NCBI GenBank assembly: GCA_037962975.1
Contig: CM075672.1
Location: forward strand, 129,070,001-129,134,000
Direction of reading: 5' to 3'
Origin: Clitoria ternatea
Taxonomy: Eukaryota; Streptophyta; Magnoliopsida; Fabales; Fabaceae
DNA length: 64,000 bases
Under the pieces are notes generated by a model that saw only the letters and a list, made by a program, of their open reading frames with translations, did no database searches and was not told the DNA's origin. The position numbers and the translations under genes were made by a program. Below are positions 55,163-64,000 of this stretch, one piece after another (the first letter of the stretch is position 1; each line of letters begins with the position of its first letter).

Positions 55163-57063
55163 GCATCCTATCATGTCACTCATCAATCATCACCATCACC
55201 AATATCACCACATAATTCTTAGTGGATTTTATTATCATTGATTATTGCCATTGTTTCAAGTTTTAAATGTGGCATTTACAACAATTTTCCATCAACACAA
55301 TTCTCATCTCACACATACAAGTCTATACTTGCATCAATCACAATGGCCTCACAATCATCAACCATACTTAACAATCTTTCAACAACATTCAAGGTATGTT
55401 CAACATCCATATTCATTCTCATTCATCATCAATAATAATCATTCAATATTATGGTGGATATCAACACATTCTCAACATTTCAAGGCATAACACTTACCAA
55501 ACAATAACATGACCATAAAGCATGCCATCAATATTCCAAATGCACAACACACATTGCCAAGCATAATTAACATCACCATGTTCAACATCTCAATTTGTCA
55601 ACACAACATAAGCAAGGAAAACATGTATATTGTCATATATGATAATCAACCAATACTCAATTCATGCATTTAGAATATAAAACTCCTCTCCTACCTTAAG
55701 AGAAGTAGTCTGACCGATTTGACATTCCCGCCTCGTCATTCGGAATAGATCGTACACCACATGGTATAGCACAATATTATTTTCTATTCAAAATCACCAA
55801 GACTTACACATTCTAAATCTAATACTTGGTGTTTATAACATTATCATCATTAAACCATTTTCTATTTCATTAATTTCACCACAACTACCATGGGTTTGGT
55901 GTTCATGTTTATTATTATGCGTTTAAAGCCATACCCATCAAAGGGTTCACACAAATGGTCATAACCACCATTAATGACCATCCAACACCATCAATGTTGT
56001 CTACCATCATCAATAAATATTCTCCCAACACCTTCACTCATACCCATCATCCCAATATCACACATTTCCTTTTAAATTCCCCAATTTCTATAGTTAGGGT
56101 TTCACCAAAAACCCAATAACCATCATAAATAATCATCATTTTCCATCATCTTCCATCACATTTTTGTGTACCAGATTAGATACATATAAAGGCTTGTATT
56201 TAATACACCTCACCTTAGGGTTTGCATATTTAATTGTCCCATTTAATACCCTCATGCATTTAATCACTCACCCAACATCCATAACCCAAAACCTAGGGCA
56301 CAAGCTCATGAAAAATAGTGAGGAACTTACCTCAAGCCAAGAGACAACAATGAGCTTCCAAGAAAGGGAAAGGGTGATGAAATTTGAGGGAGAAGAAGGA
56401 GAAGCTTCAAACCAACCAAGTCTCCTTCAAGCTTGATGGAAGAAAATGAAAATGGAGGAGAAAGATGAGCACACCACTACTATTATTTTAGAGAGGAAGA
56501 AGATGAAGAGAAAGAGTGAAGAGAAATATGTGAAGAGAAGAAAAGACTGGGTTTGCATTGGAAAAGGAGTGGGTAACTCAATCAGAGATACTTGATCCGA
56601 CACCCATATTTTAATCGGGTATAATTCTAGCTCTTAAAGCCATAATAAATTATGAACAATCATAATAAATCCCAATTTAATTATTTCAACATTTTTGGGA
56701 CATCAACTAACCTATATGTAATTATTTAATATTTATTCCCCTCAATTAATCATTTATATAAAATTTAGGATGTTACAAGGAACATATATATATATTGATC
56801 ATCAATTCAACATCAAACATCACCAAACACAATATGAGACATCAATTCAATTCCAAGCATCACCAAATCAATTATCATCTCAATATCAAACATCACCCAA
56901 TACTTTTCATTCTTCTAATACCTATACACATATCATATACTATTCTCTCGATGCAAATTATCGAATGCCATGGACTTTTAAAATAATATCTTTTCAAATG
57001 TATAAAAGCATGCAATGTGAATCTGATTTCATCTACAGTAAATATGAGTGCCATGGTAAATTT

Positions 57064-57290
57064 GAGTGCCAAAATGGTTAATCCACACAGGAAATCTGAG
57101 TGTTATAACTTGGTAGATATCCAAGTAACCACACAAAATCATAATGCTATAATCAGTGGTACCTTCATCAATGGAAAATTTGAGTGCCAAAATGGATAAT
57201 CCACACAGCACATCTAAGTATTATAACTTGGTGGATATCCTAGTAACCACACAACAAATCGTAAGGCTATAATCGGCAGTCTCAAACAAT
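57064..57290. repeat. 118-bp imperfect tandem duplication
   Basis: GAGTGCCAAAATGG, AATCCACACAG, TATAACTTGGT and GATATCC occur in the same order from 57064 and again from 57182, followed each time by AGTAACCACACAA and a CTATAATC phrase. Confidence 0.85.
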
Positions 57291-57524
57291 AAATCTAAGT
57301 GTTGAGAAAATCAAAGCACTATAGTAACCAAATGCATATGATGTCATGAGTCAATACAACATGCATTAGTGTGAATCAAAGTGCAACTTCACAATATAGA
57401 CATCATAGCCTAGCTCCATTAACATTAATACTTATCAACTCAACAACCATTACCTCAAAGATTCCAAAGCAAGCTCATGGAGCCACTAATACTATAAATA
57501 ACATAATCATCGATATATTCATAA

Positions 57525-58180
57525 TGCCTACATAGGTCATTTTCTACAATACATATCATTAACACTTAACTATCCACAACACATCACCAATCAATATACT
57601 TTCAACAACACACAACTAGCATATCAGGCTTCAATAAATATTTAGCGCCACCACAGGACGTAACCAATAACATTACAATATAAATGATACCAATAATCAT
57701 CAACAACACCAAGCACTAGACTTGACTTTATAAACATTATTTCATAGCACAAAAATCTAATTTTTACAATATCTTCAGTACCATCATAGGCCATTGCCAA
57801 CAACACATACCGAGCAATATATTCAATGGCATTTTATGAATCAAATTCTCATTATATTAATATCAACATTGACCAATAAATTTTTAAAAACATACACAGT
57901 CAGCATATCAAGCCTCAATCATACAGTTAGTGTCATCACAATGCATAGCCAATAACATTCTAGTAGAATTAATATTAAATAATTAATTATCAATAATATT
58001 AAGTACTAAGCATCACTTCATGAATATTATTTCATAGCATAACTTTAATTTTCATAATATCATCAACACCAACATGGGTCATTTATCAACAACACATACC
58101 AAGCAATATTTTTAATAACACGTCACGAATTAAATTCTCATAATATTAATATCACCATTTATTTAGTGCCAGACTCTTAT
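57525..58180. repeat. 285-bp degenerate tandem repeat, 2-3 copies
   Basis: CATATCA(A/G)GC(T/C)TCAAT...GCC-(C/A)TAACATT at 57619 and 57904, and AACACATACC(G/A)AGCAATAT at 57801 and 58093, give a period of about 285-292 bp. A third, weaker copy starts near 57525. Confidence 0.8.
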
Positions 58181-59564
58181 TTATAAACAATACTTCATAA
58201 CAATAATATTTTTTGGGTGTCGATATTTGAAGTAAACTTTTTAATTATAAAACCTACCCCAGGAATAAAATTCCTACTCGCTACTCGAGTATAAACCCCT
58301 TTATGTCAATACGTACCTTAAGGAGTTATCCGACTTTTTAAACAAAGTGTCAACTTTCAACTCAGCTCCAAACGTCAATATCCTATATTTGAAATATTCC
58401 AAAAAATTAGTTAAAAATAACCTCGTAACCCATAATTTACCAAAACACTAAAATCGAGGCCAAAAAGCCAATACGATGGAGTTTCAATAAAAATCTCATT
58501 TATAGAGGGTTACAAAAGTTATCGACGGGGTATCGAAACTACCTCCAAACTCCAAAATCCTACAATATCTCTTAAATGTATATAGCCAAGCTAGAAAAGA
58601 GAAGGGAAACATCAAAAACATTCCATGCAATGGAAAAGAAAAACATGCATGCGATCAAAAAGAGTAACATGCGTATGCTCCACTATTTTAATCATAACTT
58701 AAGCTACAGGTGTCCAATTTTAGTAATCTCAGTCTTAAAACTTTTGCAAATAAATTTACTAAACTTTTATGAAGACACCAAAAACTAGTTCTAACCCAAA
58801 TAGCCTCATATTTCGAAATAAGGCCACTGACCTATCGCCACGCGCATAGCCAAAATAGTATTTGCATTTGGGTATAACTTTTGCTTTAGTTATCAAATTT
58901 AGGATTTCTATACCTCATTGGAAAGTGGAAAGAAAGAGGAGTAATTTTTATGTTCATGATTTTTCCAAAAACGTAGTGGAACTGTCGCATGCAGATTGAT
59001 CAATAAACCCATGAAAAATCACAATTTCAACATGTGATGTCCCTTGTAATTTTCCAAATAAATTTTTCATATTTTTAAAAGATCATTTTGAAATTCATAA
59101 ATTAAATTCAGAGTTCACGTAAAAGTTGATAATCGCAGAATATTATCATGCATACTAGTCGTGAATAATAAAATTCAAAAAAAATATTTACGTAGCGGAA
59201 ACGATTTAGAAAATAATAGTACATGATATGTTGCATTTATTACAACCCATTAATTTAGAATAAAATCAAAGTCCAAGTAGTAATTCACATAGGCATCAAT
59301 CATGGCATCACTCTTCATTCTATGTGGCATTCACTGTAAAAAAATTAATGTAAGAGTGAGACAGAATATAGAATAAATATAAAATAAATAGAATTGCACA
59401 AATGCAAACAACAAAATTAAAGATATGATGAATATGTCAAACAAGTCCATTTATATTTAATAATCCTTATCTTAGTCGAATAATGTCCTGTTGAATCCAT
59501 TTAGTATGGTGGAATTACTAAAGTAAAAAGTCTCATAGAGACACAAGTAGGACTTAGCATATAC

Positions 59565-59818
59565 CATGAATCCCTACACTTCATGGCACACAAGTACCGA
59601 AGTACACAAGTATCACAAGTAGGACTTTGCATAAACCATGAATCCCTACACTTCATGGCACACAAGTACCGAAGTACACAAGTATCACAAGTAGGACTTT
59701 GCATAAACCATGAATCCCTACACTTCATGGCACACAAGTACCGAAGTACACAAGTAGGACTTAACATAAGCCATGAATCCCTACACTTCATGGCACACAA
59801 ATACTTATGATGCATGAA
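59565..59818. repeat. 72-bp tandem repeat, about 3.5 copies
   Basis: The unit begins CATGAATCCCTACACTTCAT and holds GGCACACAAGTACCGAAGTA, CACAAGTATCACAAGTAGGA. Starts are 59565, 59637 and 59709; the next at 59772 lacks the 9-bp TATCACAAG. As 72 is a multiple of three, frames stay open on both strands and give spurious repetitive peptides of 75-104 residues. Confidence 0.97.
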
Positions 59819-60179
59819 TGCCTTTAACTCTTTTTACCATTTAACAAACCATGATATCAACATTTCCAAAACCACTTGGATAAATATACAAGTCCTCAAA
59901 GGGACACAACACACATAATAATTCCCAAAATCATGGATTTACTGTTTCAACCACATATGTCAATAACCACAAAGCATTCATGTGCATATAAATTAATTTT
60001 GTCACTCATAATTATTCATCACCAAAATATACAACTGTATGATACTCATTAGACACTCAAAAATATCAATAATAATCCATAGTCCCTCAAGAATTCAATA
60101 ATAAATTGTTACCCATATAGAAAATATCATTTTCATTCATAATAACCATTATAAGAAAGTTTCAACATTTCCAACAGCA

Positions 60180-60900
60180 ACACACATTATTAAACAGCCA
60201 TAACTTGAGCAAATCAAATAGTTTTTAGGTGATTCCACTTTCTATAGGTCAATAATAGAATTAACGACAACTTTCATGAAGAACACAATTTCAAATTCCA
60301 AATAGAAATATCACTTATTCACGAAATACCACACTGCCTCAAAGTGAGTTTCCAAAACGTATATATATTAGTAATTTCAACGTTTCTGGAGCTACAAAAA
60401 TGATTTCAACATGAAACCAGTTCTAAAATACTCTTAACATAACTATCTACAATTTTCATGAAGACACCAACCACTAATTCACACCACAAAATTCCCAGTT
60501 TTAAAAATGAGATTCGGATTTCATAGTTAACAGATTTTCATCATGAACACACTTCTGTATTTTGAGCATATCTAGAGCTACAAGCATCTTTTTAACTTGA
60601 AACCACTTTCTATAGATCCCTAACATGAATATCTACAACTTTCAGGCAGAAACCAAGGCTGATTATGCATGTATAATTCCCAGAATGTCAAAATATGCAC
60701 AGAACATAGCTTAAACATTTCACTCGGTCATGCTATAGTATTTTTGGCTATAACTTTTGCTATACATATCCAAATCAGTTGAATCAGGTCTCAAAATTCA
60801 CATAACAAAAAGATATACAACTTTGATGAAGAAGTCAAAATCTAATTCATACGTTTGCAGCTTCAAAATTAGGCAAAAAGTTACAAAACTAAAACTGGAA
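60180..60900. repeat. 183-bp degenerate tandem repeat, about 4 copies
   Basis: The block (T)CTACAA(C/T)TTTCATGAAG or its variant recurs at about 60267, 60447, 60633 and 60816, each preceded by a GAAACCA-TTCTA(T/A)A and a CT(A/G)GAGCTAC or CATAACTT phrase. Diverged relatives are at 58690-58800 and 58865. Confidence 0.75.
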
Positions 60901-61260
60901 TCCTAGAACAGCATACAACTCTACCCATTCCATAATTATTCACAACCCTGTCCCCTCTTACTTGTTTTGCCGACTGAAAATGGCTTCTTGGTTGTCCTCC
61001 TGGCTTCTGTTTGAAAGGTCTTGAGGAAGGAGAGTAAATGAGAGGTAGAAGGTTCACTATCTTTTCTGTTTCTAAGAGTTTCAAAATGGATAGTGGTTTG
61101 TTTAATAATGCAAGGCAGTGGGAGACAAGCTCCTTATGAGTGGATCGTAGTGCTGTTAGTGGAGATAATGGAGGATTAAAATAAGAAAATGGGCTTATAA
61201 TGGTCCACTTCTGGTCGTCCTACATACTAGGGGGCATAATGGGTTTAGATATATTAAACT

Positions 61261-61590
61261 ATACACAAGAGACAAGATTGGAGTCAAAACGTTACTCCTG
61301 CACTGAATACCGACTGGAATTCCACTCGGTTAGCCCCTAAACCGACTGGAATTCTACCCAGTCAGCATATATACTGACTAGAAATGAAGATAAAGAAATC
61401 CGAGTCCTTCTAGCTCAAGCGAACTCCTCACTCACTTGGGCGAGTGCCATTTATTTCACTAGCAGAGGGGAGTTTCGCTCAAGCGAATACCGACTCGCTT
61501 GAGCGAGACACATGCCTCACTCACTCCGCTCTCACTCGCTTAAGCAAAGGTCGTCATTCCCCAAAACCGACCCTTCATCCACTCGGTTTT
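61261..61590. other. CTCGG and CGCTTGAGCGAG-rich segment
   Basis: Holds repeated ACCGACTGGAATTC(C/T)ACTCGG-like phrases and GCTCAAGCGA / CGCTTGAGCGAG palindromic words, the same vocabulary as the element C LTR at 14140-14220 and the solo LTR at 13410-13510. No gene is seen. Confidence 0.6.
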
Positions 61591-63190
61591 TATAACATCC
61601 CAATTTTAAAGCTAAATGCCAAATGAAAAATAAACCATTAAGATTTGATTCAAAAATAAGAAGTTAATTGTTAATTATAATCAGATTAGCTTAAGGAATA
61701 ATGACAAGTTAATTAAAGCTGAGTTGGTGAAAGATGGCTGTTTGTGATTGGCGAGTTACGTGAGTGGGCTGCGACTCACGTTTTCCCATCCTACTTCCTT
61801 TCCTTCGCATGCGTATATATGCCCTGTACCACCGTGAATACTTATCCTTTTCCCACTACTTCATTCCCCTTTCCTTCTTCGCCTCCATCCTCTTTTCTGT
61901 TCTTGCCCTTCGCTTCCGGAGATCACGACGGTGGTGCTGGAGGAAGGTCAGAGCCCCTCCAACTGGTGAAGGACGATCGTTGAGGCAGAGGAAGGACAAC
62001 GCTCCATTCCCGAACCGAGTGCAGAGTACGACGGAGCGAAAGAAGACCGAACGAAACAGAAGAAGGGCGTCAGACCCAACGTCGAGAGTAGAAAAGCTTC
62101 TTGAGTTCCTTCTGTAGGTAGGGGGCGCTTGTATATCAAATGCATGGTCCACGAACGGTACCGGATGAATGTACTGCTTTGAGTGTGTGTGTATGTGTTT
62201 ATAACGACTGGATTTTATGCATGATTGATGATTCTGGATTCTGTGTGTATTATAGTGGTTATGCAACAATTGCATATAATCAAGATGGTAGTAGTGTAGT
62301 CTGTCGGCCTTGGGTAATGACGAATGCAATCATGGTTTTATCTCTGTTAACACTGTGAGAATATTAATGTGTACTCGATAGTTGATTTGCCAGATGCTAT
62401 GACTTGATTGTCCGATTGTTGTACATATTGGTGTGACTGATAAAACAAATATAAAGGCTGTGTTGAATCTGTTCTTACTTAATGGTTGCAAATGAGGTAT
62501 CGGTTGTGTGATGATGCTTGCTAGTAAACGCATTAGCTGCATGAGTAAGAATGGGGTGACCCGTGGAAGGTCAAAAGCCCCGAGGGGATGACTTTCAGCT
62601 ACAGACCTTGGCTAGATCCTGAAGGGGCTCGTGGTAGCCGTAAGAGCTAGAGAAGAGTCTCGAGACGCCAATGGGAGGCCGGTACCACGCAGGAAGAGCT
62701 GAAGGATGAGGGGCCAGTAAGGGGGGAAACTGTAACTGGAAGTCATCACTCGAGTCGGATCCGCAGGCATGCATGTAGATATGAGGTTGACTAGGGTAGT
62801 ACGCATAGTATGTGTTGGGTGTTATGAATGATTTCCGAGTGTGTGGATGCATGTGTATGTATGTGTGAAGATGAACTAGACGTAGTATGTATGCTATAGA
62901 TGTTATTCTGATTGGCATGGCCTTAGTTAACCTGAAAACGATTGAATGAAAGTAAGTGTGCGTACTGGCACTGATACCGAGTCCTTGATTGTCATTTTAC
63001 ATGTAAAAAGCTCACCCCTGCAGTGGCTACATTTTCAGTGAATATCTCTCGGAATGAAGCTTGAAGGAGGAGCTGAGTGCAGAACAAAACAGCCGAGTGC
63101 TTCTGAATATATGTGTATATGTATATACTGTATGTAAGGTCCTGTTAAGCCTTAGCCGGCTCATATTTTGGTTTTAGCCTTTACGTTAGA
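61591..63190 (+). mobile_element. Tekay-like LTR related to element C, truncated
   Basis: On the plus strand it starts TATAACATCCCAATTTTAAA, one base from the TGTAACATCCC start of the C LTR. It then shows the same blocks in the same order: TATA box, purine/pyrimidine leader, GTAGGGGGCGCTTG (62117-62130), GTGGTAGCCG...CTCGAGACGCC (62631-62670), a TTTACATGTAAAAAGCTCACCCC-like block (62996-63018), CATTTTCAGTG and CTTAGCCGGCTCAT (63151-63164). It is cut near 63190 by the next repeat, before its 3' end. It has one copy of the 151-bp unit that is doubled in element C. Confidence 0.8.
61814..61820 (+). promoter_or_regulatory. TATA box of the truncated LTR
   Basis: TATATAT, about 225 bp from the LTR start, the same place as the box in element C. 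Confidence 0.5.
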
Positions 63191-64000
63191 ACTGTTGTTC
63201 AAGTGGACTCAATACTCAAGAAGGGGGGTGAATTGAGTTTTAAAACTTTTGACTGGAATGCCTTTGAACTTGATTTTTATATCCAAGTTTAAAAGAATAT
63301 GCAAGTGAAATCAAGTTAAAGATAGTATGTAATGCACCACAAGGATAAAAGTTGCTGAAGTAATTTAACAAACACTTGGTGGGCAGTATTTGAAATGTAA
63401 CAATTTAGGCAAGATCAAGTATGCACTTCACAAGCAATTAACACCAATTAACCAAATGCAGAATGTGAAAGTAAAAGAGTAAGGAAGAGAAGCTTGCAAA
63501 CCGATATAACGAGTTCCACCAACACCGGTGTACGTCTCGCCTCTAAGCAACCCACTTAGAGGATTTCCACTATTGAAGTTTAGAGATACAAGCTATGAGC
63601 AATTGCAGCTTCCTAGTGTCCCACACTCAAGAACTCAATCCTCACTAGCACAAAGGCCACCCACCCAATCTCTCAAACTCTCAATACCCAAAGGTTGAAC
63701 CCCAACCTTTGTGACCACTCAACCTAAAGTGAAAATCTTTTCTATTTGTTGAAGTGTTTACAAGGAAATGACTCTCTCAATAGAGTAGATATACAAGTGA
63801 AAGATCAACCAATTTCTAACTCTCAAGATGAGAGGATATACAAATGAATTTCAAGATGTACAAGTATAGGGCTTACAAAGCACAAGATTAAGCAAAGGAA
63901 TTGTAGCTTCTTGGTGTGTCTTTGTGCTTGTGTTCCTCTTCAATTTATAGAGCCATTTGAGAGCTTGAGGAGTACTTTTGCCTTTCCTAGCCGTTGCACA
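63191..64000 (-). mobile_element. Start of a minus-strand LTR-like segment, cut by the window edge
   Basis: TGTTGTTCAAGTGGACTC then CTCAAGAAGGGGGGTGAATT (63214-63233). On the minus strand the latter reads AATTCACCCCCCTTCTTGAG, which closely matches the 3' end of the element E LTR (AATTCACCCC...CTTGAGTC). The rest has CTCTAAGCAACCCACTTAGAGG, a hairpin at 63541-63562, and no ORF. Probably a copia-type LTR. The other end is outside the window. Confidence 0.5.

Larger units (their letters stand above)
52322..56777 (-). mobile_element. Tekay-like LTR remnant, split by a solo LTR
   Basis: The right end TTTAGGATGTTACA (56764-56777) matches the terminal sequence of the element C LTR on the same strand. 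The interior has phrases such as CCACCCCCCACAGGGTCAACC and CACTGGGCCAACCAGAGG (53465-53610) and a purine-rich leader-like block (56400-56560) like that of element C at the equivalent place. The left end is cut by element E at 52322 and no internal region follows, so this is a truncated or solo LTR. ORFs inside (up to 95 codons) match nothing. Confidence 0.55.
56778..59036. other. AT-rich non-coding DNA with degenerate duplications
   Basis: No coding region is supported. Imperfect tandem duplications of about 118 bp (57064-57290) and about 285 bp (57525-58180) fill much of it. The part near 58480-58970 has TAACTTTTGC- and CATAACTTAAGC-type phrases like those in the 183-bp array at 60180-60900, so it is probably part of an old long LTR on the minus strand. 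Confidence 0.55.
59037..61260. other. Probable old LTR on the minus strand, no gene
   Basis: Starts near TGTCCCTTGTAATTTTCC, in the style of Tekay-like LTR 3' ends (compare TGTAACACCCAAATTTT at 13923). It contains ACGTAGCGGAAACG (59191-59204) and a GTAAGAGTGAGAC phrase. A 72-bp and a 183-bp tandem array lie inside. No second end or TSD is found, so the boundary is uncertain. Confidence 0.4.

Noticed and set aside
59501..59815. 104-codon and 75-codon repetitive ORFs on opposite strands
   Set aside because: Same cause: a 72-bp tandem repeat keeps frames open on both strands.
61744..62329. ORFs of 79-157 codons on both strands at 61.7-62.3 kb
   Set aside because: They overlap one another in the LTR leader of a Tekay-like LTR; composition is low-complexity and there is no family match.
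63541..63562. Perfect hairpin CCTCTAAG...CTTAGAGG as a terminator or microRNA precursor
   Set aside because: The stem is only about 8 bp and lies inside an LTR-like repeat; far too short for a microRNA precursor.

Overview
The window is repeat-dominated nuclear DNA of a flowering plant. It holds satellite DNA, four kinds of LTR retrotransposon (Athila, Tekay/Del-like and Tat/Ogre-like Ty3/gypsy elements, and a Sirevirus-type Ty1/copia element) and solo LTRs. I find no convincing host gene, tRNA, rRNA or CRISPR array. The env-like Athila and Sirevirus elements suggest a dicot, perhaps a legume, but that is a guess from style and not demonstrated. The setting looks pericentromeric or otherwise heterochromatic. 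Most internal stop codons are of a kind made by C-to-T change, as expected of heavily methylated DNA.

Layout. 1-7300: a 59-bp satellite array, open at the left edge, with a higher-order period of about 34-40 monomers and a second one of 8 monomers at its right end. 7301-9239: a TATA-bearing retroelement-like leader and a possible LTR fragment. 9240-43519: a three-level nest. The outer host is a Tat-lineage Ty3/gypsy element (element D). Element B, an Athila-like element lacking RT and integrase, sits inside D's 5' LTR. Two further insertions sit inside B's 5' LTR: a 3.48-kb Ogre-like solo LTR (10063-13542), and element C (13923-24042), a 10.1-kb minus-strand Tekay-like element with 3.06-kb LTRs that carries only gag. 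Target-site duplications support each of these steps (ATGAG for B, AGTAT for the solo LTR, TCTTC/TCTTG for C). 43864-52321: element E, a decayed Sirevirus with gag, protease, integrase, RT, RNase H and an env-like ORF. 52322-56777: a Tekay-like LTR remnant split by an Athila solo LTR (53692-55162, TSD GCATC). 56778-61590: non-coding, LTR-like DNA with several degenerate tandem arrays. 61591-63190: a plus-strand LTR related to element C. 63191-64000: start of a minus-strand LTR-like segment cut by the window edge.

How parts relate. The 59-bp satellite is clearly related, in inverted orientation, to a 63-bp tandem array in the 3' non-coding part of element D (37611-38222), which suggests a retrotransposon-derived satellite. 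Element D also carries an antisense spliced gene (42065 down to about 38390) of the gypsy-type-transposon family found in Tat elements; its coiled-coil second exon is present twice in tandem. Element B has a second ORF (27916-29217) whose ATG directly follows a splice acceptor. The leader intron of that ORF carries the same TGACGC-N3-GCGTCA motif seen upstream of the TATA box in B's LTR. A CACTCGG heptamer recurs in several otherwise unrelated elements.
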